Source of the DNA: Pseudopyrenochaeta lycopersici
Lineage: Eukaryota; Ascomycota; Dothideomycetes; Pleosporales; Pseudopyrenochaetaceae
Reading direction: 5' to 3'
Assembly (NCBI GenBank): GCA_003313425.1
Contig: NHZP01000017.1
Location: 868,001 to 932,000 of the forward strand
Length of the DNA stretch: 64,000 nt
The translations under genes were made by a program, and so were the position numbers. The notes beneath the pieces are model-generated. The model ran no database searches, was not told where the DNA came from, and saw nothing but the letters and a program-made list of their open reading frames with translations. Numbering within the stretch: position 1 is the first letter of the stretch; every line of letters starts with the position of its first letter. Positions 1 through 12,200 of this stretch are shown in pieces.

Positions 1-1518
1 TACCTTGCGGTATTACAGGCTAGCAAGCGTCGTGTTCAGGAGGGATACTCTCTTGATTGCGCCCGCAACAAAGCCATCGTTTCGAATGATCCTTGGCTTG
101 TGGATATATGGACACTTGTAGACCGAATGGACGCCCATGCCTCGAGTGACGGCATGGTCGGAAATGGGTTGGATTTGAAGTATCTTGGTGTGAGCTCTAT
201 ATGGGCAAACGAACTGACGATGTACGATGAACGTCTGATTGACCCAGATGCGCAGACTAGCCAGGAGATGTTCAGTGACGCAGTCAAGGAGATTGTTGAG
301 GCAATGGAGTTTCCGGCTTTTGAAGGTATCAAGACATACTACCCAGAGAACCGACAGTTATGTCTTAGTTTATGCGGGTGGGCGCTCGACAAGAAAGGTT
401 TCCAGAAAAGCAATAGAATTCTAGCGGATGAGGGGGAAGTCTACAAAGCCATCGTCCTCGCTGTCTTTCAGGGACACAAAGACATCGCCCTCGCCTTACT
501 CCGCTCCTCGCTTCAGCAAAAGAAACTTCCCCAAGACGACATTGGCCTTGCTGCTGTGATCGCATGCGCTTCTCCATCTTCAGGTGTCTCTGCCGACCAG
601 CGTGAAGCATGTGCCTGGATGGCAGACATGACTTCGGACCCATATCTCAAGTCACTCCTCACATATTTCATTTCGGGTGACTGGACAACCGTAGTCCACA
701 TGAAACAAATCTCACTTAGCGATCGCGTTGCTGTCGCGCTCAAATACCTCTCTGACAGTCAGCTTTCAGAGTTTCTCAGTTCCACAACATCCGAGGCCAT
801 AAGAGAAGGGGATGTTTCTGGTATCCTCCTCACAGGACTCACTACACGCGCACTCGATCTCCTCCAGGTCTACATCTCCAAAAACCCCTCCGGGATCCAA
901 GATGCCGTTCTGCTCCTTTCACGCGCGTGCCCACTATACATCCAAGACCCACGATGGACTCTTTGGAAAGACATCTATCTCGAGCACATGCAAACCTGGC
1001 GCACCTTCCTCGAGCGCACCCGCTACACCAAAGAGCACAATCTCCGCTCCGTAACGCGCGAAGGCCGCAGCGTGAACAAACCTACACAACCCAGCCTCGT
1101 GATCCGCTGCCTAAACTGCCAGCAAAATCTCGCTTTGCGCAAAGACTCCCGAAGCACTAAACAACGCCTATTGCCCACCCCGGGAGGCGGCCCAGCATCC
1201 GCCCCTTCAAAACAGCATCTCCCCACCCGCCCCTCGCAGAGCAACAAACACCAAGCTTCCTCTCCAGCGCTCGCATGCCCCTCGTGCGGCACGCAGATGC
1301 CCCGTTGTGGGCTGTGCATGCTGTGGCTCGGAACCCCAGATCCCAGCAAGCAGGGTGCGTACGAGGCGCTGAAGGGAGAAGATTTAGAAAGCAGGCTAAT
1401 GGTGTTTTGCATGAATTGTACGCATGGGTTCCATGGGCATCATGCGAGGGATTGGTTTGCCAGGCATGCCATGTGTCCTGTGCCTGATTGTGGGTGTATG
1501 TGTGGCTTGTTGAAGTAA
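1..1518 (+). CDS. SEA4: SEA/GATOR2 complex subunit Sea4 (Mios), C-terminal part
   Basis: The frame is open from the first base of the window, so this is the last 505 residues of a gene that begins upstream. The family (yeast Sea4, animal Mios) is part of the SEA/GATOR2 complex on the vacuole or lysosome, which relays amino-acid sufficiency to TORC1. Family members start with WD40 repeats, absent here because of the window edge. What is visible is an alpha-solenoid-like middle and a C-terminal zinc module: CLNC, then CPSCGTQMPRCGLC, then CMNCTHGFHGHHARDWF and a closing CPVPDCGCMC. This cysteine/histidine order is what identifies the family. No intron is seen in this part. The stop TAA is at 1516-1518. 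Confidence 0.85.
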   Translation, partial: YLAVLQASKRRVQEGYSLDCARNKAIVSNDPWLVDIWTLVDRMDAHASSDGMVGNGLDLKYLGVSSIWANELTMYDERLIDPDAQTSQEMFSDAVKEIVEAMEFPAFEGIKTYYPENRQLCLSLCGWALDKKGFQKSNRILADEGEVYKAIVLAVFQGHKDIALALLRSSLQQKKLPQDDIGLAAVIACASPSSGVSADQREACAWMADMTSDPYLKSLLTYFISGDWTTVVHMKQISLSDRVAVALKYLSDSQLSEFLSSTTSEAIREGDVSGILLTGLTTRALDLLQVYISKNPSGIQDAVLLLSRACPLYIQDPRWTLWKDIYLEHMQTWRTFLERTRYTKEHNLRSVTREGRSVNKPTQPSLVIRCLNCQQNLALRKDSRSTKQRLLPTPGGGPASAPSKQHLPTRPSQSNKHQASSPALACPSCGTQMPRCGLCMLWLGTPDPSKQGAYEALKGEDLESRLMVFCMNCTHGFHGHHARDWFARHAMCPVPDCGCMCGLLK

Positions 1519-2244
1519 CGAAGGAGGGGGGAAGGGGGAGGGAGAGGTTGTAGAGAGGGAGATTGGGATGGTGTATTACTTAGGGACTACTTAGGGATAG
1601 ATGGTAGAGGGTGATGAAAGAGTAGATTATGGAATGCCGATAAGAAACGAGTAGATGAGCTAGGAGGGATAATTTTTGGAATATTTCGTTATCTAGGACT
1701 CATGCTGAAGTGAAGGGTCATTTCCTTTCATCATGGTAATAATCAGGGACCGTGTATGGATGTAAAGCACATTGGGAACACAACGACTTCATCACATTGT
1801 ACCATTCAAAGACATTCAAGCACTGTTTTGAGAGGATACGTAGATCATGTCTCATATTCTATTCTTCAACCATTTCCAGCAAGTCTATGCTGGGCCTTGG
1901 CCAACGAGTCCTCATACCCGCTCTGCATTGAATCAAAGGATGAAGCTCATAAGAGAGCTCAAAAGGGTATCGTCGCCGTTCCGCTTCCTGCTTCCCGCTT
2001 CCCACGTCTCGCAAACGTCGGCCGTTCAGTGCATGCCCACGAACGAAGGTATCCTATGCCCGCTAACGATGCCAAAGATATCTGAGGAGAACAAAGACAC
2101 CCCCCGCCCAAAACGCCATGGTACATGCAGATTACAAAAGGGGAAAACTGCGCTTATAATAGGCAGTTGTGAAAAACATACAGAAATTAATGTCTAGCCG
2201 AAGCTCAGGCTTCTCGAGGTCTTACTTGAGACCTGCAGAGGATT
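1519..2244. other. Convergent intergenic region between SEA4 and grr1
   Basis: Shared 3' flanks of two convergent genes. Two overlapping short forward ORFs (1756-2085 and 1847-2197) show no domain, no family resemblance and no splice partners. I see no gene here. Confidence 0.5.
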
Positions 2245-4153
2245 TTAGTCCTGTCCTAGCATCTCGCTTTCGTTACCAAACTCCTCATCCATCTCGTCAA
2301 TAACCATGCCGTTTGCCTGTGCGGTAACAGTGAGGATGACATCGCCGTCTTCGCCTTCGTTGAACATGGTGCCTTCGTTGAATGGCGATTCACGGTCCTC
2401 GCTCTGCCCATTCGTGTTGAGGAAGCCGCGGAGACGTTGAACGCCAACACCGCTGAAGACGCAGAATACATCGCGTTGGTGGTCATTGAACTCGGGTGGT
2501 GCTTCTCGGCAGTAGACGAGGAGGTCATCACGTAGGAAGGCTTGCACGCCTGTCAAACTTAGGTGTGTAAGGCGAGGGCAGTTATTAAGCAGAGCATGTA
2601 TACCCTATTCCTGAGTCAGTCAAGTTAGAAAAAATAAAAGTAAGGAAACGTACCGCCAAGGTGAGGTTGGTGCAGTAGCTGAGATGGACCCTCTCCAGCA
2701 CACTGGGCGCAATGGGTCCACCCGAACCAACTTGTTTTGGCTTCGCAAGCGCCAGTATGCTACGATCTGTGATGGCTGAGCATTTGACGAGCCCTATCCG
2801 CTTCAACTTTGGGAGAGTAGCCAGTTGCATGACAGAAGCGTCTGTGAGGTTGGTGCAGCATGCCAGGTCGATGTAGCGAATTCGGTTGCACAGCTTGACT
2901 AGCTGCGCAACGCCGGTATCCGTGATGCGCGAGCAGTGGCCCAAATGGATGTAGTGGAGGTTCTTGCCGAGACGTGTGATGGCCAAGACGGCTCTGTCGG
3001 TAATGTTGCGACATTTGGCGAGTACCAAGTTGCGGAGTCGCGGAGCAGCATAGACTATCTTCTGCACGCCAGAATCCTGCAATTCTCCGCAATCTGTAAG
3101 GTCAAGGATACGCAGGCTGTCGTACGTGGCTTCGGACGGGAGGCGAAGGAAGGCCTGATCGGTAATCTTCCAGCAGTGAGCCAAGCGCAATTCGCGGAGA
3201 TTTGGGCCTTCTGTAATCAGGGTGGTGATGGATTCGTCGTCGAGGTTCTTGCAGTCGTGGAGGTCGATTTCGAGAATGTAGCGGCAGTTCATGGCGAAGG
3301 CGATGATGCTCCGGTCGCTCAGCTGCGAGCATCCATTGAGCTTGAGGCGCTTCAGGTGCCTGCAGTTCTTCGCCACAGCCTCCAGCGAGTCGTCGGTGAT
3401 TTTCTTGCAGTTTGTAATGTTCAGTCCCTGCAGGCGTATGGCGTGCTGGGCCAGGGCAAACATGGTCCTGTCGGTGGTGGAGTCGACGTTTGTGATGTCC
3501 AGGGCCAGCAGACTCCTGTTGTCCTCCAGCATGGCCACCAGGCTCAGGTCAGTCAGCTTGGTGCAGTTGGTGAGGGTCAAGCGCTCGACGCGCTTGCAGA
3601 CGGCCAGCGGCCCCAGTGTGCCGTCGCTGACTTCGCTCCCGAGAGCGGAGAGGTTGAGGCGCTTGATCAGACTGCTGTAGTCGAAGAAGCTGTTTGCGGT
3701 GCGTATGGTGTGTATGACTGTCTTGACGTTGGCCCACTTGTTGGTCGAGGGCCGGTGCCACAGCAGGCCGACGCTGTTCCTGGCCCAGTCTTTGGAGACC
3801 AGCATGCAGTTCTTGAGGTCGGCGGGGGACGACAGCTTGGCGAAGACGGCAATCATAAGCTCGGCGGGGAGGCGGGAGATGGGCGAGACGCGGTTCTGCT
3901 CTTCGATGGCGCGGCGGCGGGCATCGTCGTCCGAGTCTGGCGGGATGGACGGGGCCAGGGAGGACAGCGAGTCGTTGGACTGCAGCATGATGGAGTCTTT
4001 GTCATCGTCGAAGCCGCGCTCGGGGGAGGTGGAGGCGGACGAGTCGGAGCGCGAGGCGCTGGCTTCTCTCTCGCGTCGTCGTGAGCGGGACATGGTGGCC
4101 TGTCTGTTTGCGGAGATGCGTGGGAAGGCGGGGGGTTTGGTGTGCTCGTTCAT
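2245..4153 (-). CDS. grr1: F-box / leucine-rich-repeat protein, Grr1 type
   Basis: Substrate-recognition subunit of an SCF ubiquitin ligase; Grr1 homologues target cyclins and nutrient-signalling proteins. Two exons are supported, 4153-2654 and 2604-2245, joined across a 49 nt intron (2605-2653, GTACGT...AATAG). The join restores the conserved stretch CTNLTLAGIHALLNNCPRL. The product is about 619 aa. The N-terminus is Arg/Ser-rich and disordered. The F-box lies at about residues 91-138 (SRLPAELMIAVFAKLSSP). About a dozen cysteine-containing LRRs of the LxxLxLxxCxxITD type follow, to about residue 560. An acidic tail ends the protein. The start could instead be the second Met (MSRSRRRERE), 20 residues in. 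Large ORFs on the opposite strand are shadows of the repeats. Confidence 0.92.
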
Positions 4154-6054
4154 GGCGGGCGAGGCAGTTGGGCGTGGGCTGGGAGGCGCGAAGGTGAGGG
4201 CGAGGGCGAGGGCGAGGGCGAGGGCGAGGGCAGGGCGCGGGTTGGGTGTAGAGCCGGCGTCGCAATTGGCGTGAGGGTATGGCGGCGGTTGGCGGGTCGA
4301 CCCGCGTGCTCTGCGACTAGTGAAAGCGGAGAGACGGGATGGATGGCCAGCAGGGAAAGCGGCGCGCTGAGATGATGCACAGAATGCGAAGGCACAGGGC
4401 TGGAGATGCCCAACTTGCGAGAATCGAGGCTATGACGAAGCGGGCAGTGGGCGGCGTCACACAACACAGGACACAGACGGGGAGGGTGTCGACCTCGCTG
4501 CAGAGACGGATTCTACGCCGAGGGATGTGGGCTATTTGAGAGAGAGTGAAGGTCGATTCTACGAGGGACTCAAGGTCAAAGGCCGAGTAATGTGGGCAGC
4601 GATAACCAGCAAGGCGGGTCGTTCTGTTGTCCACTCAGTTCCCCACCAAGGGTACCCTGCCAACGACGCTCTTTTGGCTTGTCTCTTATGCAAGCATACC
4701 GTCCTCCGCTCCCACCCACGCCTCGCTCAATATTCCTCAATAATAAACCCCCCCATCGTCCTGCCAGATGGATTTTGCGTCTCAGACTTGCTTGTCGGCC
4801 TCACCGACTCGTCTTTGTCGCCCGTCCAAGGCAGCCTCGTCCTACGTCACATGTGTCGCAGACTGGACCGACGCCTGACTGCTTGTTCCCCCGTCGTGGC
4901 CATGTTGGACAGACCCGTCTCAGTCGTGTCACTGTGGCCCTGCGCAATCTACCCGTACGAGCTACCGACCCCGCCCGTGAGACTCGCCTCTTCCAGATTC
5001 CTGGTCTCAGATCGGGTCCCAGATGGACCCCGTCTCCACCTGTTCGAGGCTGGAGGAGACAAAGGGCATCTTTTTGTATTTTCTGCCTCTGGATTTGTTC
5101 TCTCGAGTTTTACCTACGCTCGCACTCTGGTTTGCAAGCGACTATTGAGCCAACCAGAATCCATACGAGGTGACATAGCCTGCCGCGTGGCACTTGCAAG
5201 CCATCTGCAGGTCACCTCACTCGTGCGTTCTCGGGACTATGGCCGAGTTTGTGAAACTATCAGCCTGGCAGTACTCGTTCTCTGACTTGAGGTTTTCGAG
5301 TATATATGCTACTGCGCGTTTACTACGTTGATTGACGACTGCGGCTCAGTGCGTGACGTGGCTGATGGACGGATACACCCGCCTTCTAGCACCATAACAG
5401 CGCCTTCCCTTGTAGCCTGAAAGGCACACTAGGCGTTGAATTGTCGAGGCAGGTATCATCAACAGTCATTGCTGGCAACATCTGGCTGTTTGCGCGTCTC
5501 CTCCGAAACAGGCATGTCGAGTATGGTTCCCCATCCCTATGGAACAGCGTGAAAGCCAATGGATCAGGCCAGAGCAAATGTTATGTCCATGCTATGCACC
5601 TAGGTTGACTTTGCTGCGAACAGGATGTTTTACCCAATCGGGAAAGACATCTGAAACTGCGACCAAACGTTGAAGCTGCACCACCGTTCCGCGCCGCATA
5701 CCAGCAATACCCAGTGACTGCGACGAGCAAAAGCCGGTGCAGAGGAGCTCGGAGCATTTTGCAGCACGTTTTGGCAGTCTATAGTTAGCTCAGGCGAATT
5801 TGCATGCGACCCTGCCCGAGCGCAGAGGCAGCCGACTAGGGACACTGTGACGTTGTAGCGTGGCTTCGCTTGTGATCTATGGACCCTCTGCATAACATGT
5901 CCAACTAGGCATGCATCTTCTCGACCACGCCCGCACCGCAACAGCACCCTCTTTGCGCCTCGCCCGCCCGCCCAGTGTCTCCACCTTTCTCTTCATGCGC
6001 AAACGCTAGATTCGCCGCCGTCCTGCACCGCAGCAGGCTCCCTCACCGCCCAAC
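4154..6054. other. Divergent 1.9 kb leader/promoter region, grr1 / Ark-type kinase
   Basis: GC-rich, then pyrimidine-rich sequence between the two start codons. It presumably holds both promoters and long 5' leaders. A 252-codon forward ORF (4527-5285) and an overlapping 193-codon ORF occur, but neither has recognisable domains or splice signals at its ends. I do not call a gene. Confidence 0.45.
4196..4231. repeat. GAGGGC hexanucleotide microsatellite, six copies
   Basis: Six uninterrupted tandem copies of GAGGGC. On the reverse strand this is (GCCCTC)6, about 43-78 nt upstream of the grr1 start codon, so probably in its 5' leader. Copy number should vary between isolates. Confidence 0.9.
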
Positions 6055-9000
6055 ATGTCCTCTGCTCGCTATGTCCCCTCCAACGGCCTGCCCATGGCCC
6101 AGCAGGCCGCATACCGCGCTCCCGCACCCATGGCCGTCTCCAATGCTCCGGCGGGCACTTTTGCGCCCGGCACAAAGGTGCAAGTCGGCAACCACCGCGT
6201 CACAATCGAAAAGTACCTCTCCGAGGGCGGCTTCGCCCACGTCTACCTGGTCCGCGTGCCCAAATCCGACGGCCGCACATCAGAAACCGCCGTCTTGAAG
6301 AGAGTCGCCGTGCCGGACAAGGATGCCTTGGCCAACATGCGGACAGAGGTCGAGACCATGAAGAAGCTCAAGGGCCACAGCAAAATCGTCACCTACATGG
6401 ACTCGCATGCCTCGCAGCTCAAGGGCGGCGGTTACGAGGTCTTTCTGCTCATGGAATACTGCTCGGGCGGGGGATTGATTGACTTCATGAACACCCGCCT
6501 GCAGCATAGGCTGACGGAGCCTGAGATTCTGCACATCTTCTCCGACGTCGCCGAGGGCGTTGCGACCATGCACTACCTCAAGCCTCCACTGCTCCACCGC
6601 GATCTCAAGGTCGAGAACGTCTTGATCACCACCATCTCAAACAACAAGATATACAAGCTGTGTGATTTTGGTTCTACCGCACCGCCGCGGCCTGCTGCCA
6701 CAACTGCCGCCGAGGGCAGGCTTATCGAAGACGACATCCAGCGCCATACTACGCTGCAGTACCGGAGTCCAGAGATGATCGATGTCTACCGGAAACAGCC
6801 AATAGACGAGAAGAGCGATATATGGGCGCTGGGCGTGCTGCTGTACAAGCTATGCTACTATACCACACCCTTTGAGGAGGTAGGCCAGATGGCCATCTTA
6901 AACGCGACTTTCAAATATCCGTCATATCCCCAATTCTCGGATAGGATAAAGAAACTCATAGGTCTGTCGAGATCATGCCCCCGTCCTGCCAGCAACTAAC
7001 AAACAACAGGGTGGATGTTGCGAGAGAATCCACAGCATCGCCCAAACATTTACCAAGTAGTCGTCGAGGTTTGCGCCATGAGACACCGAGCGGTTCCCAT
7101 CAAAGATGTACGTGCAAAAACTGTGAATACCCATCCTTGGCTTACCTTGCAAGATTTACTCTGGCCGAACGCAGTCGGAAACTCGAAGAAACCAGCAATT
7201 GCCACCTGAACCGCCAGTCGCCTCCCCGCCCCTTGTTGGCTTGCAGAAAGTTGCTCCCGTGAAACAGGTCCAACAAATACCCGATATCACACCAATGAGG
7301 AGGGGAAGGCCCACAGCACCTACTCAGCAAGCGCAAGCACCAAAGCCCAGCCCATCACCCATGAGAGGCACATCATCCGACCCTTTTGCTGCTCTTGACT
7401 CCCAGGATGTTCAAGTGCGCCGCGCTGCAGCTGACGAACTTGCTGCGCGGTTTCCGTCCTTGGACGAGTTCTCTTTGCTCCATGATCGAGGCCAGAAGTT
7501 CGAATTTGGCCAGTCACCCTCGACTTCCGACCCTTCGCTCACCAAGAGAGTTACCGAGGCGCTAGCTGATGATGCATTTGCCCAAGTTCCAATTGCAAAA
7601 GTCGATTCAACACCTACCACGAAACCATCATCTGCTGCACCCTCTGCAGGAGTTTCGAGGTCGACGTCTGTTAAGAAACCAAGACCGTACGAAGCCAAGG
7701 ACAGCCCAAGAACATCGAACCCGACCATACATCAACCAACGCCACAGTATGTCGGCATGGTATCTACTGGCGTACAAACATCACCGCGCGCATCTCCTGC
7801 TCCGCCTCAGCAGAGTTTCCCGGATGTGAATAACCGACCGATCTGGAAGGTGCCTCTCACCTCTCATCATAGTCGCACAATGAGCCAGCCACGAACATTC
7901 GAGAAGACACAGGGCAGTCCCTTATTGAAGCCTGAGTTCGCCCTGCCCACAAGACCCTCGCTGGATTCCAGGACGAAATCGCAAATGTCAAACCTCAGCA
8001 TCCCTAGATCTCCTGCATCTTCGCGACCCTCTCTAGAAGGCCAGCGCCCCTCGGCCTTGGACCTTGGGCACTCAATTGACCGTGCAAGATCCGCAAACTC
8101 CAACGCCCGACCCATGAGCATGCATGTTGCATCAGACCTCGACTACCTTCGTGATCGCGAAATGGCACCCGGTCGCAAATTTGATGCTCCATCCTTGCAA
8201 CGTCGCACGACTTCAAGCGCAATCGATGACTCCGAGCCTGACCCGGAAGAAAAGAACGTCAGATCAAGCATTGACTTCCTCCGCACCATAGAAAAGGAAG
8301 ACCACAGTCATAAGCACAAGCACCGCCGGAGCAGTTCGCAGACCAAGCATGCCAAGCGCGGAAGCATCACGAATATTGTCAAGGGCAGGTTCGGTGATGC
8401 CTTCCGTCGCTTTGAAAACAACAAGACCCCTGAACATGAGCGCGAGCAACCGCCTTTGACACCCACAGACCAGTTACTCGATCCTCGAAACAATAGAAGC
8501 GATCTGACACCAATCGCCGGCTCGGAAGCTACAGGTGGACTTAGCGACGATGACCGCAGTGCCATCGACGAGACACAGGACCTGTCGCCTGAAATACGCC
8601 GAGAGCTGGAAAAGAGGAGATTGGAGGAGGAAGAGCGGCGCGTCGAAGCCGCGGCAGCAGAATACAGACAACGAATTGCTCAACAAGGCCAAGGAAAGCC
8701 AAAGACAGGACCCTCAAAGGCCTCCACGATCCAGAACCGCGTAAAGAACTTGCTAGATGAAAGCAGCAAACCGGTAGCCGTCAGTCGCACTGCCGAAGGA
8801 TACGGAAAATATACCGATACAGGCAAACCACTACCGACCAGGCCACAGGACCAGAGCGGTGTCAGGCAAGCTCCCGCTATTGCGCGAAAACCCGTCATGG
8901 TCAGCGCCGTGCAACAGCCACAAGATCTCGCCTACAACAAACCTTCTTCCATCCGCCCCAATATGCCCCCACCTATCCCATCCTCATCCGCTCCGCCCAC

Positions 9001-9265
9001 AGTCAATCAGCGGAACCCCTCCGGCCCACCACCTCGTGCACCAAAGCCAAAGAAGTTGCAGACAGGTGGTTCGGTTGCCTCTGTGTCTGGCTCGCCAATC
9101 AAAGCGAGCCCGGCAATCAAGGATAAGCCGCTACCGCCGGTGGCTGGTGACGGCGCAGGAGGCGATGAGTGGGATGTCGACACATTCAGCAAACGATATC
9201 CGAGTCTAAGTGGCCTGGAAATGGTGGAGACGGAGATTCCGCGAGGCAGGACTAGAGATGTTTGA
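6055..9265 (+). CDS. Ark1/Prk1-family (NAK) serine/threonine kinase
   Basis: Actin-regulating kinase family (yeast Ark1/Prk1/Akl1, animal AAK1/GAK), which phosphorylates endocytic coat proteins at actin patches. Exons are 6055-6961, 7010-7107 and 7154-9265, with introns of 48 and 46 nt. Joining them gives about 1038 aa. The kinase domain covers about residues 40-340: the glycine loop reads GGFAHVYLV, the lysine is in VLKRV, HRDLKVEN starts near residue 181 and CDFGST near 203, followed by YRSPEM. The intron joins restore the end of the domain (LIGWMLRENPQHRPN). The remaining 700 residues are disordered, rich in Pro, Ser and basic clusters. They carry a DPFAAL motif and polyproline runs suited to SH3 or EH-domain partners, and a charged helix near residues 790-830. 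Confidence 0.92.
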
Positions 9266-12200
9266 GTGTGGCCATGGTTGGGGGTGTTTTTAGCATTTGT
9301 CTTTGCGATTTTGAGCATATTTTGTTGTCATTGTTTGTTGTATTTGCATGGACATGTCGTAAAGATAGAGAAAGTATTCACGGTTCTACCCGAGGATAGC
9401 TAAGCAAATAGACGCCGCATGATATAACAGCATTGCATCAGTATAGAGCGCAGGAATATATCTCATCACTCCACATCTCATGTCGTGTTAGAGCATTGTT
9501 TTGAAAGTGATGTGTTTTTGCTGCATCAATGGGAGGCTATGTAATTTGACTGTTGTAAATGGCTTTCAGGCATGTTGCTATCCGTTGTTCAGAACCCTTT
9601 GCAAATTCTCAGTCAATGCAAGTCGAATCGAATCAAAGTCATCACTGCTACCTTTACTCCTTCATCCCTTCGTAATGAATATACATGCCTGCTTGACCCG
9701 TCCCTTGCACAACCACAACCTTGACGCCTATTGACCAGAAGACTCCATCTTGATTTCCCACCCCCCGCCCGACTGACCAGGTGCTCGCACTATCCAAACG
9801 ACACCCGACAAGTACATGTCTCTCCCACCCAGTGCCGCGCACAAGCGTGCATGAGGTAACCAGCAGGCCGTGTGCGGCAGGCCAGGTGTAGCAACAACAG
9901 TTACCATTGACCTTCTGTCCTCCTGACACCGACACGCATGCTTTGTTAGACCTCACGGCGTTCCGGTTCTTCACCTGGCGGTAGAGCGCCTTTGCTTGCA
10001 CCTAGTTTGTCGGGACAGGGTTTGGCGTGCGCGAGGGAGGGACGGAGTGTCGGAACAGCCTGTGCTTAGGAGCTCCCAGAGAACTGGTTCTTGGGTGGGA
10101 CTCGTCCGTGAAGCTCGTGCGTGAAATACTGGTGATCTAGTTGTGGGAAAAAGGTATGTTGAAATTGTTGGAATAGTTTTTTTTTCCTTTGATTTCTCGG
10201 GAACGTGTGAGTGCTGGAGGATAGAAGAAGGGATTGACTTGCCTGTTTTTGAGGAAAGATGACGGATCAGAAGCCTTCGAGGCATAACTATGGACCCTTG
10301 ACGTGACGTAGAGCCTATTGAGCATGATCAAGGTATACAATGTGGTGTCGGCCGACATAAAGTCAAGAGGTTGAAACTTAGATTTGCATATCAATGCGCT
10401 TGGCGTAACATGGTGGAGATCGTGATGACAGTTGAGCGTAGTGCTTGCCAAAGAATAATGCAATGCAAAAATTGATGGGATAAGCTGAAAAACGCCAGTT
10501 ACATCTAAGAGTGACTAAGGTTGGAAATATATTCAAAGACACAAAGAGCCAGGATGGAGTGAGTGAAAGGTATCATACCGAAAGACTGAAGTGTTGGTGA
10601 AGCTCTAAAACAGAGCAATAACTGAGCCAGAGATTATTGTCGAGTTGAAGGAGAAGCTGCCAGAGCTGGCTGTAGGCGTCTGTAGGCGAATTTGAATGGC
10701 TTGAAGGTGGAGATTGGTGTCGTAGAGAAGGTGTTTGACAGTTTATATAGGTCTCTGGCTGGGCCCCAAACTTGACACACTAAAAACACGTAACCTATGA
10801 GTACCACAGCCCTGAAAGTCTGAGTCGTCCAGAATGACCAGATGAGGGTGAGAAAGTGGCTGGCAAGAGTGAGTCAGGGTGTGATGACACCAAGTCAATG
10901 AATTGGGGCAGCAGGAATAGCCGAGGACAGCGAGCATGAAGATGGAGAATTTGATTTGGAGATGTCTAATAGAGCTGGTTGGAAAGCGTAGATGACAGCT
11001 AGTAGACATATTGGAAGCAGATATGGTGTTTTGATATTAACCCAATACAACTGTTCTGTGCTACATCGTGTGCAAGTGACTGTTCACTGACAACTTCGAC
11101 AATCGTTAAGAAGAGGTGACTTGACTGATGTCGAGAGTACTAAACATGGCTGTAGCTAGGATATACCAGCAAGGTTTATTGTATGAATTGAAATTCGCTA
11201 TGTCTGAGATCTTGAGTATGCTGGATGACAGCGACTCTTGCAGTGGTACCGTGAGCAGCGTGTTTCCACTCTTCCAGATGTACTGCAACAGTAAAATGGA
11301 AGCGTATATTGCTACATATTTAGAACAATTAGAGTATCTTGATGCTATCGTGCCCAGGTTTGCGCACTTGATTAAATATTTCTCGTCTTGGATGTGCGAT
11401 AGTCCGGGTTGGCGACAATATGTTTGGTGGTGAGCTCACAGAGCATCACATCGCGATTAGTGGGAAATATAAGTGATACACTACAGCAACATCAGCACGG
11501 AGACATTGATCAGAGTGGCCAGGCATATGGGGCAGGAGTGTATGACTGAGCATGACAGAGGCTGTGTACTCTCTACAACTGACGCTGCTGCCTCGAAACA
11601 AAGTCTGAGGAGCCACGGCGGGAGCCGCGGCAAGAGCAACGATATGGCCGACCCAATATAACGCTAATGTAGCCTTGACAGTGAGATTTGATTAATTCAC
11701 TACGCACTGCTAGCAGGAACGACCTCAGGCGCCGCGTACTGGTAGCTATTGCCACCAACGATAACCTTCGCAGGCAGCGAGAATTATTTCTTCAACCGTG
11801 GCCAGTGCCCTCAATGGCAATTCTGCACGAAGAAGTGCACATCGTGCGTAGGGACAGCCGTGCCAACACACATATAACATAGACAGGAACACGAGCAAGA
11901 AGACAATCTACGCGCGACCGAACCGCATAGTATGGCTTGTACTAAGCGAACACTGCCAGCAAGACCATTTTCATCTCTTCAGCAAGTACTTTGGGTTCAG
12001 CGTCTGCAGCCGGCTTCAATCTCGGCCTTGCAACAAGGTGAGACATCACTTCCCAGACAGTGCCACCTGTAGCTCTAAGTCGACTGCTCCCTGAGGTTGA
12101 CAAGCTAAACTTCAACCTGCACCGTCAGGCGTGCAGAATGAGTGATTTGGCAACTTTTCTGACATGAAATGCGGAGATACGAGCAGCGGCTGGAACAGAA

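Noticed and set aside
2936..4084. 382-codon forward ORF antisense to grr1
   Set aside because: Repetitive Val/Gly/Glu composition arises from the LRR codons on the other strand.
4527..5285. 252-codon forward ORF in the grr1/kinase leader
   Set aside because: No recognised domain, irregular composition and a second long ORF in another frame over the same DNA; kept only as a note.
11128..11433. 101-codon forward ORF in the 9.3-13.8 kb gap
   Set aside because: No family resemblance, signal peptide or splice context; length is within chance expectation.
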